DNA of 64,000 bases from Arenicellales bacterium. GTDB taxonomy: Bacteria > Pseudomonadota > Gammaproteobacteria > Arenicellales > JAJDZL01. Of the stretch, positions 34,518-43,949 are shown in pieces. The notes under the pieces were generated by a model, which saw only the letters and a program-made list of their open reading frames with translations, was not told the origin of the DNA and did not search any database. The position numbers and the translations under genes are program-made. Position 1 is the stretch's first letter; the number at the start of each line of letters is the position of its first letter. The stretch is taken from the NCBI GenBank assembly GCA_951813075.1, contig OX638343.1:1399999-1463998 (forward strand). The letters run 5' to 3'.

Positions 34518-35390
34518 TCAGGCCACCTGCAATCCATGATTTCGATAAATGGATTTAGTTTCATCACTTAGAAAAAATTCAAATGCATTGCAGGCTAATT
34601 GAAAGGTTTCATCAACCAGGCCGACCGCATAACGCGTGGTGATATTGTGCTCACCTATGGGTAGAGGGATTCGATCGAAAATTTCGCGAAAAATTCGGGT
34701 ATATCGAAGTGCAAGGTGATCATAGACTATGGCAACGTCCGCACTTCCATCGGCGACTGCCTGCGGTGCTTCCCGGTGGTGAATTAAACTACCAAAGAGT
34801 ACCTTGTCGCTACACTCCAGTAAATCTCCGATTGCATTACTCTCAAGTCCGTCCATAGCAGCGCATCCTTCCAGGGTTTGACGATATACCGTGTGGCTAG
34901 CGCCTTCCGTCAGGGGATTGGAAATAAAAAGCCGTACATTCTCGCGCAGCAGGTCGCTCACTTCGCGAACACATTTCGGGTTATTCTTACGAACCAGAAA
35001 ACTGTTACCACGGCTTTGTGCGAAAACCGCTGTGCGACATACTTTGTTCTCTGCAGTCAGTTTCTCCATAATGTCATCTGGACCGATTACGATGTCCGGA
35101 GTTACACTCAGACAAAGATTACCAATTTCGATCGTGCGCGATTGCATCCAATCCAAATACACCTTTGGAGGCGTCGTACAGTAGAACACAGAGGAAAGCC
35201 GGTTGCTCGAGCGGAAAGATTCCAGCGACTCTTCGAGAGCCATGTGGTGATTACCATCGGAAAAAATCCGCAATTCCGAAGCCCCCGGATCCCCGTGAAA
35301 ATCCAGACAAAAATTACTGGACGGATGAAACCAGCGATTCCGAGACAGTTCGGGATTTATGACATTTTCGCTGGGCCAATCAAGTTGCAT
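34518..35390 (-). CDS. Cytosolic periplasmic-binding-fold protein
   Basis: A 290-residue protein of the substrate-binding fold (extracellular solute-binding / ModA-like). ATG 35390 follows GGAGGTG closely; the alternative at 35441 adds 17 residues. Typical parts are a first-lobe G-D-P-G-A-S-E-L-R-I-F-S-D-G-N-H, the strand S-V-T-P-D-I-V-I-G-P-D-D-I-M, the S-R-G-N-S-F-L-V-R segment and the second-lobe L-F-I-S-N-P-L-T-E-G-A-S. There is no signal peptide, so it is either a sensor/regulator domain or a binding protein that lost its leader. It is divergent from the TTT operon at 35725 and could sense its substrate. Confidence 0.65.
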   Translation of the reverse strand: MQLDWPSENVINPELSRNRWFHPSSNFCLDFHGDPGASELRIFSDGNHHMALEESLESFRSSNRLSSVFYCTTPPKVYLDWMQSRTIEIGNLCLSVTPDIVIGPDDIMEKLTAENKVCRTAVFAQSRGNSFLVRKNNPKCVREVSDLLRENVRLFISNPLTEGASHTVYRQTLEGCAAMDGLESNAIGDLLECSDKVLFGSLIHHREAPQAVADGSADVAIVYDHLALRYTRIFREIFDRIPLPIGEHNITTRYAVGLVDETFQLACNAFEFFLSDETKSIYRNHGLQVA

Positions 35391-35724
35391 TAGCACCTCC
35401 AAAATCTTGAATGACTGAAGAAATATATTTTCCCACAACAACGAAGCTCGGAGCGCTTAAATCAAGCCTAGTGCATTCGTCAGTCGGAAATGGAAGATAC
35501 ATTTATCCGAACGATGTTGCATGAGTGGTGGAACTCGGTTTCTAATTGGGTAGATGAAAATTGTGATTTTATTCACCATACGGTATAAACTTCCAAAGTT
35601 CAGATTCATAAAAATCGATACATAAATTTGCCTTGATTATTGCAATTCACGTTCACAACGTGGTCAAGCAGGCTTAGATTGATTCTGAACTGAATTCTAA
35701 CTACTAGAACTATAGGAGTAGCAA
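35391..35724. promoter_or_regulatory. Divergent promoter region between binding protein and TTT operon
   Basis: This 334-bp AT-rich stretch separates two divergent genes and must hold both promoters. I cannot assign boxes with confidence. Confidence 0.4.
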
Positions 35725-36669
35725 ATGCATAAATCAATTCTCAAAATCATCGGGGTCGTTCTGGCCGCGTTTCTGGTTATCCCGGTTGCTATGGGAGAGT
35801 ACCCGGAAAGGCCGATTACGTTAATGACCATGGTTCAACCGGGGGCGCAGATTGACCGTCTCGCCAGAGGTCTCGCGGAAAGACTCAGCAAGGACCTTGG
35901 ACAACCGGTGAACGTGAGAAACGTCACCGGTGGCTCTCACGGAAGCGTGATGGCAACCGAACTCAGCAAATCGAAATCGGATGGATACACATTGGGTGTT
36001 GCCGCGGTTACAGCCTATACCTATCAGCCTCATCATTCGCCGGTCAAATACAGTTTTGATGATTTTGACTACCTGTCGCTTGTCGCACTGAATTCAAGTG
36101 GATTCATTTCGCTGCCAGACCGTCCATGGAACACGCTGAAAGAAGCGTTCGAATGGGCCAAGGCAAACGACAAGGCATTGGTGTGCATGTTCCATGGTGC
36201 AGATGACCGGGATGCAATTCAGCGAATTGCAAAAGCAGAAGGAGTCAACATCTCACTGATTCCCAGCAAAGGAGGTCCTTCCGTCATCAAAGCGGTAACA
36301 GGTGGCCATGCTGATATCGGTTATGTCGGTGCAATCCTTTACGAGCATGTCAGGGCAGGAAGACTAAAGCTACTTGCATCTGCTCTCAATGAACGTCTGC
36401 CTCCACTTCCAGATGTGCCCACTCTCAAGGAACAAGGCTATGATGAAGCTGTTGAGATGATTGTCGGATTAGTGGCGCCTAAGGATCTGCCGGATGATGT
36501 TGCAGCGCGAATTCTCGCTGCGGCCGACAACCTCGCGAATGACGCTGATACGAATTCGTTCATCACCGAAAAACTACTGATGCTTCCTGTCACTTGGGGA
36601 AAAGATCATGCCGAGAAATCGCTCAAGGACTTGTATGACCTGTTTGGGGAGCAAGCCATGAGCCAGTAA
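35725..36669 (+). CDS. tctC: TctC-type substrate-binding protein (second TTT system)
   Basis: A 314-residue periplasmic binding protein; ATG 35725 follows TAGGAG. The signal peptide spans about residues 1-25 (hydrophobic I-G-V-V-L-A-A-F-L-V-I-P-V-A-M-G). The mature part starts Y-P-E-R-P-I-T-L-M, followed by the first ligand loop V-Q-P-G-A-Q-I-D-R-L-A-R-G and later the V-K-A-V-T-G-G-H-A-D-I-G-Y-V segment typical of TctC. The Q-I-D triplet replaces the more usual G-x-D, so the ligand may differ from that of the first system. tctB follows after 46 bp without a terminator. Confidence 0.92.
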   Translation: MHKSILKIIGVVLAAFLVIPVAMGEYPERPITLMTMVQPGAQIDRLARGLAERLSKDLGQPVNVRNVTGGSHGSVMATELSKSKSDGYTLGVAAVTAYTYQPHHSPVKYSFDDFDYLSLVALNSSGFISLPDRPWNTLKEAFEWAKANDKALVCMFHGADDRDAIQRIAKAEGVNISLIPSKGGPSVIKAVTGGHADIGYVGAILYEHVRAGRLKLLASALNERLPPLPDVPTLKEQGYDEAVEMIVGLVAPKDLPDDVAARILAAADNLANDADTNSFITEKLLMLPVTWGKDHAEKSLKDLYDLFGEQAMSQ

Positions 36670-36715
36670 GGCAGATGTAACAGAACTATATTGATCAAGT
36701 CCGCAGGATGGAACC

Positions 36716-37219
36716 TTGAAAAGGGTTCAACGTGACATGCTGGCTTATGTGCTCATTGCACTGGCCAGCGTGTTACTTCTTATATGGGCAATTCCGGTGT
36801 ATACCCCGGCTTATCCCGGCTATGGTGCTTCGCCGGCGTTGGTTCCTAATGTTGCGGTTTCCGTGATGCTTGTCATGGCCATCCTCGCAATTGTACGGTC
36901 AGTGGTGGCGAGCAGACGCGGTACCACCTTGAGTGAAGAAGAATCCACGTACCCGGAAGACGGGAGTGGTTCCGGTTTCACTCAAGTAGGTCGCGTGGAT
37001 ATCGTCCACTTGGCCAAGTTCATGATGTCTGCTGCACTGTTCGTGGTCGGCATCAACACCATCGGTTATATCGCTTCAGCGCTGGGCTTCCTGCTGCTGT
37101 TGCAATACCTAGTAGGCGCTCGCAATCCGGTAAAAATCGTGATTCTGTCAGTGGTTGCCGTCGCACTCATGTATGTAGCCATGCGATACGGTTTTGGTGT
37201 TCCGATTCCCGGATACTAG
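36716..37219 (+). CDS. tctB: TctB-type small membrane protein (second TTT system)
   Basis: A 167-residue protein with four hydrophobic helices. TTG 36716 follows AGGATGG at a suitable distance; ATG 36737 is an alternative start. A hydrophilic loop (residues 62-85, Ser/Glu-rich) separates helices two and three. It lies 20 bp before tctA. Confidence 0.85.
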   Translation: MKRVQRDMLAYVLIALASVLLLIWAIPVYTPAYPGYGASPALVPNVAVSVMLVMAILAIVRSVVASRRGTTLSEEESTYPEDGSGSGFTQVGRVDIVHLAKFMMSAALFVVGINTIGYIASALGFLLLLQYLVGARNPVKIVILSVVAVALMYVAMRYGFGVPIPGY

Positions 37220-37239
37220 TGGATGCTTAAGGTCAAACC

Positions 37240-38733
37240 ATGGAAATGATTTTTGCCGGACTGATGGACTCGCTGTCCCCTGTGAGTCTCGTGTTCGTGT
37301 TCGTAGGGGTTGCCACTGGTGTCGCCGTCGGTGCAATTCCAGGAATTAACGGTCCGATGGCGATCGCCCTGTTCATTCCTTTGACGTACTATATGTCTCC
37401 CCTTGCGGCTATAGGATTCTTGGTAGGACTTAATAAAGGAGCTTTTTTTGGCGGCGCAATCTCTGCCGTACTTTTAAGGACACCGGGAACACCCGAGGCA
37501 GCGGCAACAACTTGGGACGGTTATCCCCTTACAGAGCAAGGTAAGGGGGAAAAGGCACTTAGAATGGCGCTTTACAGCTCAGTGTCCGGGGATTTCATCT
37601 CCACAACTGTACTGGTGTTGATCGCTGCCCCGCTCGCTACGGTTGCTCTGTACATGGGGCCACCGGAAATGTTTGCGCTAATCTCTCTCGCTTTGACTGT
37701 GATTGCCGGAATCGGAACCAAATCGATTTCACGCGGCCTTGTGGCCGCGGCGGGCGGACTCCTGGTCGGCATGATCGGCACTGAACCGGTAACCGCCTTG
37801 CCTCGGCTGACTTTCGACATTTATCGACTGGAAAGTGGGCTGTCATTGATCCCCGTTGCCATTGGACTTCTGGCGTTTTCGGAAATCCTGATTCAGCTAG
37901 AGCGACTCAAATTGCATGCAGGGGCCGAAGAAGCAGCGCGCAGTTTTTCTGATAAACCGGAGGATAAATTTGTATCAAAAAAGGAATTCTTCGGAAGTAC
38001 TAAAACATTGCTACGTGCCAGTGCTATTGGAATTGGTGTTGGAGCCATGCCGGGACTGGGAGCACCAGTCGCCTCTTTCCTTTCGTACGATCAGGCACTC
38101 AAAAGATCCAAAAAACCGGAGGAATTTGGCAAGGGACGTCTGGAAGGAATCGCCTCATCCGAAGCCGCAAACAGTGCGGTGGTAGGCGCCAGCTTAATCC
38201 CGCTGTTTGTACTGGGCATCCCTGGCAACCTAGCCGTCGCCATGCTAATGGGAGCATTCATGATTCACGGCATGATGCCCGGTCCTCTCCTATTCGAGGA
38301 AAATTCGCGATTGATGTACGGAGTATTCGGAAGTTTGGTGATTGCGAGTTTTTTCCTCCTCTTTATCGGTAGATTTGGCTTGAAACTGTTTTGCAAGGCC
38401 GTGCAGATTCCATCCGTGGTACTTTATCCAGTGGTTATCTTTACCTGCATCATGGGTGCCTATCTCGGACAGTCGTCGATGTTTGATGTAATCGTAATGT
38501 TGGTGTTCGGGGTAGTTGGCTACTTCATGCGTAAATTTGACTTCTCTTACGTGGCGTTTCTTATCGGGTTCATACTTGTACCTGAGTGGGAACGAGCACT
38601 GCAACAAGTGGTAATTATTTCGCAGTTCGACCCCTACTTGTTCTTTCGTCGACCTGTAGCACTGCTGTTGATGGGTCTGACATTTTTCGTGATTATTCGT
38701 ACGTTTCTTGCAGGCGTTCGAAAGAAAAACTAA
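37240..38733 (+). CDS. tctA: TctA-type large membrane permease (second TTT system)
   Basis: A 497-residue permease with about 11-12 hydrophobic helices. G-V-A-V-G-A-I-P-G-I-N-G-P near residue 28 and G-A-F-F-G-G-A-I-S-A-V-L-L near 68 match the TctA motifs; G-A-M-P-G-L-G-A-P-V-A-S near 268 is the second half. It shares only moderate similarity with the first TctA in this window, so the two systems are paralogues of different ancestry rather than a recent duplication. Confidence 0.93.
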   Translation: MEMIFAGLMDSLSPVSLVFVFVGVATGVAVGAIPGINGPMAIALFIPLTYYMSPLAAIGFLVGLNKGAFFGGAISAVLLRTPGTPEAAATTWDGYPLTEQGKGEKALRMALYSSVSGDFISTTVLVLIAAPLATVALYMGPPEMFALISLALTVIAGIGTKSISRGLVAAAGGLLVGMIGTEPVTALPRLTFDIYRLESGLSLIPVAIGLLAFSEILIQLERLKLHAGAEEAARSFSDKPEDKFVSKKEFFGSTKTLLRASAIGIGVGAMPGLGAPVASFLSYDQALKRSKKPEEFGKGRLEGIASSEAANSAVVGASLIPLFVLGIPGNLAVAMLMGAFMIHGMMPGPLLFEENSRLMYGVFGSLVIASFFLLFIGRFGLKLFCKAVQIPSVVLYPVVIFTCIMGAYLGQSSMFDVIVMLVFGVVGYFMRKFDFSYVAFLIGFILVPEWERALQQVVIISQFDPYLFFRRPVALLLMGLTFFVIIRTFLAGVRKKN

Positions 38734-39184
38734 CCCAACACCCTTGTCTTTACCTTCCAGAATTGTACAGGGATCAGAATAACTCAATCGGTTTCTGAAT
38801 TCGAATCTGTGCGATTGGTGATCGTACATTGCAACCCCTCACGCGCACCAGCGTTAGATCGACTTTTCAAAATTTCCGATACTGCTCAAATTCCAAAGAT
38901 TTGTCCACGCAAAGGATGTGAACGAATGTGTTAGAGACCATAATTGGAAGCCACACTTTTGGCGTAAACTTTCGTAATTTGTAGAGAAAAATGGGCTTAA
39001 GGAATTCGAAGATTAGGGTACCTGATTAAAACACCAGTTCGCCGGTGTTCAAGCGAGCTTTTTGTATCTGCAACGACACCCGTCTGAATCCAATGCTCGA
39101 GGGATACCGCGACGAGAATTACTATTGATCCACGCGTGGATGCTTTGACCCGCATAGTGCGACAGAAATTCCTCCACTTCTATT
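38734..39184. other. Spacer after the second TTT operon
   Basis: About 450 bp of AT-rich DNA with no convincing gene. A 60-codon minus frame at 39049-39231 overlaps the end of the next gene and could be readable after a frameshift, but nothing supports it. Confidence 0.4.
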
Positions 39185-40426
39185 TCAACCGCCCAATGAA
39201 GAAATCCAATTTTGTACTGGCGGCAATACATTATTTTTTGGCTGCTCTACGACGAATGTAAATTCATTTGATCTTCTAGACTTCTGCCAAACTGTGATCA
39301 CGGAGTCCATCGTATTTGGCTCGCAGACTTCCAGAGTTCGGAAATAAACAGCAGTGTTGGAATCTAATGGAATCTTATCGGAGCGATTCTCTCTAACTTT
39401 GTACCCACATTCATTCGAACAACTTTTCAATTTCTGCAAATAGCAGAATCCACTAGTATCCATTCTTGTGATAGCGCGATTGGGAAGTACTTCGTTACTG
39501 ACCAAGTCCAATGACCAATCAACATTTATAAACCGATCGGATCCCGTGTCCCATCGAATACTTTCGCCGTATGGTGTGCTGCCGCTGGCTCTTCTGATAA
39601 ACGAGCATAGTGATGACATCCCTTTTGTTTCCTCAATGTTTGTATATTCTTCCAACCAGAGATCTACAGCCTTAGACAATTCATCAGATAAGTTAGACAA
39701 TCCGTGTGATTTGCAACAACCAAAGTGCTGGAAAATTTTGGCAAATACATTTAGCTTATGATCATTTCGGAACAACCGATCATTCGCTTCTTGTTCTAAA
39801 TCTGGAAACGATTTTCCTTCGGGCACCGCATGTTCAATCTTAGATACGGACTGTAGAAATCCATCATCATAAAGCTCCTTCACCAATTCTTCTTCAAACA
39901 TTTGCATCTTTTTATCAAGTAATTGCGAAAACGAAATTTCCACGCAAATACCCCAAATTGCTACCATAGCTTCGGTACTGTTGCGCGGTAATCGCTCCTC
40001 ATCTGCAATCAAACTATACCGCCAACGTTCGTAACCCTTGCCCTCTGGTCCAGAAACTTCCCGAAGAAAATCATCTAGTTTTTCGATTTCGATATATGAA
40101 TGAAGTGATTGAAATTGCGAGTAATAATTTCTAATGAGAGATTGTTTTTTGTCCTTGAGATGAGAAAACAGCGAGGCGAGATTATGCGTTCGATACTCTC
40201 GATGATTGATCAATTCTTCGATTGTGCAAGGTTTCTCTTCAGCAATCAGATATTTGATTGATTGCTCTAACCCACTATATGCAGCGGTGATTATTCCCCA
40301 ATTGCTTGCAATAATAGTACCAGGATCAAGTTCTTGAACTAATAGCTGTGACTCTAACGTGACTTTGCACTTCCTGTAAGCAGTCCGGAGTCGTTTTACC
40401 TTTTCGATTTTCTGGGTGTCATTCAT
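39185..40426 (-). CDS. Large hypothetical protein, possible HEPN-like domain
   Basis: A 413-residue soluble protein with base composition like the AT-rich accessory DNA. Residues about 10-175 are helical, with S-N-W-G-I-I-T-A-A-Y-S-G-L-E-Q-S-I-K-Y-L and R-N-Y-Y-S-Q-F-Q-S-L-H-S-Y, then G-K-G-Y-E-R-W-R-Y-S-L-I. This pattern recalls HEPN-type proteins seen in defence and TA loci, but no R-x4-6-H catalytic motif is obvious, so the call is weak. The C-terminal half is mixed alpha/beta with several Cys. It has no signal or membrane helix. The next 8 kb contain TA genes, so a stress or defence role is possible. Start ATG 40426 lacks a strong ribosome binding site. Confidence 0.6.
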   Translation of the reverse strand: MNDTQKIEKVKRLRTAYRKCKVTLESQLLVQELDPGTIIASNWGIITAAYSGLEQSIKYLIAEEKPCTIEELINHREYRTHNLASLFSHLKDKKQSLIRNYYSQFQSLHSYIEIEKLDDFLREVSGPEGKGYERWRYSLIADEERLPRNSTEAMVAIWGICVEISFSQLLDKKMQMFEEELVKELYDDGFLQSVSKIEHAVPEGKSFPDLEQEANDRLFRNDHKLNVFAKIFQHFGCCKSHGLSNLSDELSKAVDLWLEEYTNIEETKGMSSLCSFIRRASGSTPYGESIRWDTGSDRFINVDWSLDLVSNEVLPNRAITRMDTSGFCYLQKLKSCSNECGYKVRENRSDKIPLDSNTAVYFRTLEVCEPNTMDSVITVWQKSRRSNEFTFVVEQPKNNVLPPVQNWISSLGG

Positions 40427-40665
40427 TTCGTTGTCAATTTGATCAACATACTCGACCTGTTTGCGCGAACTTTGTGTAAATACAGTGAATAGAAATTCAA
40501 ACCAATTGCAACGAGTCGCATCTGCGCGTTTTACGATAGGACGAAAGAAATTCGAAAATAGCCCACTGCCGAATCTAGTGAAGAAAAATGGTTTCAGTCT
40601 AAAAGGAGCTACCGAATGGCGATAGTCGACATTACTCGCTTTGACGAAGGCTCGTCTAACTTCAT

Positions 40666-40935
40666 TTAGGGGAAATTTGATGCCGTGGTTAGCACTCCTT
40701 CACTACTTGCTGCGGATTCGATCCAGTCGTGGAGCTCCCGAATTCTACTTTTAGCCTCTTGCGTGTAATTCATTTCCTCAGATGAACAGTATTTGAGAAT
40801 CCCTAGGAGATCATATGTACTTTCAATCACATTGGACCATTCTCCGATAAATCCATGATGTTTATAAAAGACAATCATTTCATCATCATTGCGGTTCATG
40901 TCGGATTGATTTTGTTCCATTGATTTATCTGCCAT
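40666..40935 (-). CDS. Small hypothetical protein
   Basis: An 89-residue acidic, soluble frame from ATG 40935 with AAAGG upstream. It has a hydrophilic N-terminus rich in Asn, Asp and Glu and a helical C-terminal half (T-Q-E-A-K-S-R-I-R-E-L-H-D-W-I-E-S-A). It is 239 bp upstream of the 413-residue protein on the same strand and might be co-transcribed. I recognise no family. Confidence 0.45.
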   Translation of the reverse strand: MADKSMEQNQSDMNRNDDEMIVFYKHHGFIGEWSNVIESTYDLLGILKYCSSEEMNYTQEAKSRIRELHDWIESAASSEGVLTTASNFP

Positions 40936-41507
40936 TGAATAAAAACCTTTTAAAGCTACTGAACTATTCTTTAAATTATCGCTCAGAACTTTGTGGCATA
41001 AAAGAAGAATCTAGCTACAAAACGTCTCGCATTAATGACGCACGAATTGTTATCTTTCCTTTAGGACGAGAGTGAATCGGAAAATTCAAAATAATTTCGA
41101 CTTGAATAATTTTGGTGAACCCGGTAGGGAAAAATTCGAACTGGAACATGGCACAAACTTAGGTTTCAAATTCGTTCTCGATTAGTTTCCGACAAGTGAC
41201 AAATTCGATTACGAACCAGAATAGAGACAGACGATCAAAACGGATTTTTCGCAATATTTGAAAGCACAGCTGTTGCAGAAGTTACCGGTTGAGTAACAGC
41301 CAACAACTCCTTTCTTGTTTCACAACGATGACCACGTGGTAGCAGTCTTGGATTCAAAGTAGCGACGCAAAACGCAGTGCTGATAACAAACTTATTTCCG
41401 GATCTTCAACGGATATAACATTGCAGTATTGAAAGAACCTAAACTCACAGTTCCCAATTCGGATGCTTTGCGGCTCGGTAGAACTTTAAACAGGAAGTGT
41501 CGGGTGA
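40936..41507. other. Spacer, nothing recognised
   Basis: About 570 bp of AT-rich DNA with no supported gene, RNA or repeat. Confidence 0.45.
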
Positions 41508-42285
41508 TTATCCAAGTCGCTCCCTCTGCGGTTCCAAAATATCGACAAGACTTTGATAGTATGCTCGTTCTCCATCCCAAGCCTCATTGTTCGTCGATAG
41601 CTCAAGGAAGCGGCGGTAGACATAACAGAGTGCATCGGCCACCTGCACTAGTGAAGAATGATGCGACTTGATCGCAAAAGGCGTGTTAATGATTTAGTCG
41701 AACCGATTCGACTTCTTGCGTGAAGTCCATGTTTGTTTTCCCTGCTTTTTTAATCCGCGAACCTGATACAAACCATCATACCATGCGTCGGCTTGATACA
41801 GGCCATCGGAAAGCAGCGGCATATCCATCTTATTATCATCCATGATGAAAACGGTGAGCCCCTTACTATTTTTAACCCTTTGCATCTTTTTCTGAGCCAG
41901 AGCGCAGGTGAACATGCCCCTCCAATCCAACCGCGATCACCGAACGGAGGGTTGTATTCTGCAGCGAGTGCTTCTTTAAAGGCTTCGCAAGACAATCCTA
42001 TACCGAAGAGCTTTCCACCGTTCGAGACGGCGAGTTTGCAGATCTCCTTCAATAATTCTTTTCGCTCAGTCGAATCGAATCTATTCCATCCGCCCTTGCC
42101 ATTGATGAACTTGCTTGTCTTGAGTTCGGTACTTGTACCTAGATGCTTGGAGAGAAAATTCTCAAGCATCTTATCAAATTCGGCAGTTTTCTTTCGAAGC
42201 TTGCAGGTGTCCACCATTAGCCCAACATGACAAAGACATCGCCGTCAGCGGGAGAGCCGCTTTCATCAACATAAATGAACTTCAT
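41508..42285 (-). pseudogene. DUF3800 protein, broken by two frameshifts and a stop
   Basis: Read from ATG 42285, the start M-K-F-I-Y-V-D-E-S-G-S-P is the DUF3800 signature, whose acidic residues resemble an RNase-H-like active site. A one-base loss near 42221 shifts the frame into V-D-T-C-K-L-R-K-K-T-A-E-F-D. A second shift near 41930 leads to M-F-T-C-A-L-A-Q-K-K-M-Q and M-D-D-N-K-M-D-M-P-L-L. A TAA at 41694-41696 interrupts the last part, which continues in frame with I-I-N-T-P-F-A-I-K-S and V-A-D-A-L-C-Y-V-Y-R-R to the true end at 41508. Together the pieces give about 258 residues, the usual length. It once belonged to a family common in phage-defence and mobile islands. Confidence 0.85.
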
Positions 42286-42540
42286 TACACCTCAAATTTC
42301 AAATTTGTTCATGCAATACAGCACAATGGACTAGTGGACCCAGAACGAATGTCTTCAAACCATGGCAAAACTGCATTTTCAAATCACATTAAACCGAATA
42401 TCGTAGTCATAATTGCCGCTTTTGGTGTTGTTACATCGAGACTATCGATCTTCGCTGCACGAAATTTTCGCTTTGCGGCACGAAGTTTATCTCAGGGTCA
42501 TTGATCAAAATTTTTCGAAGAGTTCGCCACGAAATTTCGA

Positions 42541-42963
42541 TCACGCTACGGTCCAAGGATTGATAACCTCTACACCCGTTGTTACAAAATCGATTGCATT
42601 TCCGGTGACTACTGTCATGCCATGCACGATAGCTGTCGCTGCAATCAGCGCTACACGTTCAGCCCGTGGACCCGGTACATGTAACCGAGCACATTTGAGT
42701 GCGACAGCGGTATCGATCGGTAATGTGCGTTCGATAATTTCGGGTAATACGTGCCGCTCTATCCATTGTCGTAACCTGATTCCGTGCTCTACATCGCGTC
42801 GTTCGATACGCAGTATACCTATCTCCAACTCCTTAAGAGTCAACACAGATATGTAGAAACTTGTCCCAACCTAGTCGGACATCCATGCCACTACGTTAAC
42901 ATCAACTCTACCATCTCCAACATTGCACAACTCGGAGACAACGTTGGTGTCAAGCAAGAGCAT
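42541..42963 (-). pseudogene. PIN-domain toxin (VapC-type) with premature amber stop
   Basis: From ATG 42963 the frame starts with the PIN signature L-L-L-D-T-N-V-V-S-E-L and reaches W-M-S-D, where a TAG interrupts it. It continues in the same frame with F-Y-I-S-V-L-T-L-K-E-L-E-I-G-I and ends with the active-site strand V-V-T-G-N-A-I-D-F at 42541. A single CAG-to-TAG change would account for the stop, since Gln is plausible there. Restored, the protein would be about 140 residues. Its start overlaps the antitoxin stop by one base. The toxin is therefore dead while its antitoxin is intact. Confidence 0.85.
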
Positions 42964-43217
42964 TAACAAATAATTGTTTGAATACTATCAATGCGCGTGC
43001 GCGGCGGTTCGAATTCAAATTCAGCCAAACCTTGCATCGATAATGCGTCTACAAGGTTGGACCGTTCACCTTTCAACCTTTGGTACTCGCCGATACTAAG
43101 CAATACGTGCTTTGGTTTATTCCGGTTGGTAATGAAAACTGGCCCCAAGTTCGATGCCTTTTTTGCACGAGATACATCCCTATTAAATTCACGGCTGGTA
43201 AATGTAGTAATGCTCAT
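42963..43217 (-). CDS. Phd/YefM-family antitoxin (partner toxin dead)
   Basis: An 84-residue antitoxin from ATG 43217 (an upstream start at 43274 would add an unlikely tail). The N-terminal part T-T-F-T-S-R-E-F-N-R-D-V-S-R-A-K-K-A and the strand G-P-V-F-I-T-N-R-N-K-P-K-H-V-L-L-S are typical. The frame is open although the toxin it faced is broken, so it may still repress its own promoter, bind related toxins, or simply not have decayed yet. Confidence 0.85.
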   Translation of the reverse strand: MSITTFTSREFNRDVSRAKKASNLGPVFITNRNKPKHVLLSIGEYQRLKGERSNLVDALSMQGLAEFEFEPPRTRIDSIQTIIC

Positions 43218-43643
43218 GGCTAAATTCTCGAAGACGTATGTAGTTATGTTGCTACTTGATTTATAGGAATACAACGAAGCAAATTTAGTCTAAATTTTCG
43301 CAGATTAAGGAACACGATTTCTCGATCAATGTCTTGAAAGACATAGATCGGGAATAGGTACTCTAGCATATCACTCGAATTTGCACAAAATCATCGAAAA
43401 AAACATAGTTCATAGTTGTTTGAATCTACTCTGAATTCTGATACTTGAGTCGGACTGTCTACCAAGATCAATTGGATTCCCCGGACTGAATAATCCGACA
43501 ACCAAAGGGCTATTTCCATCAGCAGTTGCAAGCTCGGTTGGAATGTTCGCGAGCCTTGGCTATCTTGTGATTTAGAAGTAGTACCATTGAATGAGCAACT
43601 TAACAACTGCAAGACTCATACTCGTCGCGTCTTTACTGTTGGA
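43218..43643. other. Spacer between TA loci
   Basis: About 425 bp. It should contain the promoter of the 43217 antitoxin on the minus strand. A 73-codon minus frame at 43391-43612 has no support. Confidence 0.4.
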
Positions 43644-43949
43644 TTAGGCTACCTGATCGAATTCAATTCGCTTCAACGCACTCGTGTCTACCGTCTGTCG
43701 CACCTTATACAAGTCGAAACTTTCTTGTAGCGCCAGCCAGCTTTCGGCTGAACTGCCAAGTACTTCGGAAAGGCGAACCGCCATTTCCGGCGAAATGCCG
43801 GACTTGCCGTTCAATAGTCGGTTAAACGTACTGCGAGCCACTCCAAGCCGATCTGCTATTCCGTTCGAGGTGATCCCCTCGAATGGTTCAATATAGGTGC
43901 GTTGAATCAACTCCCCAGGATGAGGAGGGTCATGTTGTTGATAATTCAT
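43644..43949 (-). CDS. higA: HigA-family antitoxin (intact pair)
   Basis: A 101-residue Xre-type antitoxin. The N-terminal P-P-H-P-G-E-L-I marks the HigA branch; the helix-turn-helix spans about residues 28-60 (I-A-D-R-L-G-V-A-R-S-T-F-N-R-L-L-N-G), followed by S-P-E-M-A-V-R-L-S-E-V-L-G. It follows its toxin, as is usual for hig loci, with a one-base stop/start overlap (43949). It should bind the palindrome at 44243-44268 and repress the operon. Confidence 0.93.
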   Translation of the reverse strand: MNYQQHDPPHPGELIQRTYIEPFEGITSNGIADRLGVARSTFNRLLNGKSGISPEMAVRLSEVLGSSAESWLALQESFDLYKVRQTVDTSALKRIEFDQVA

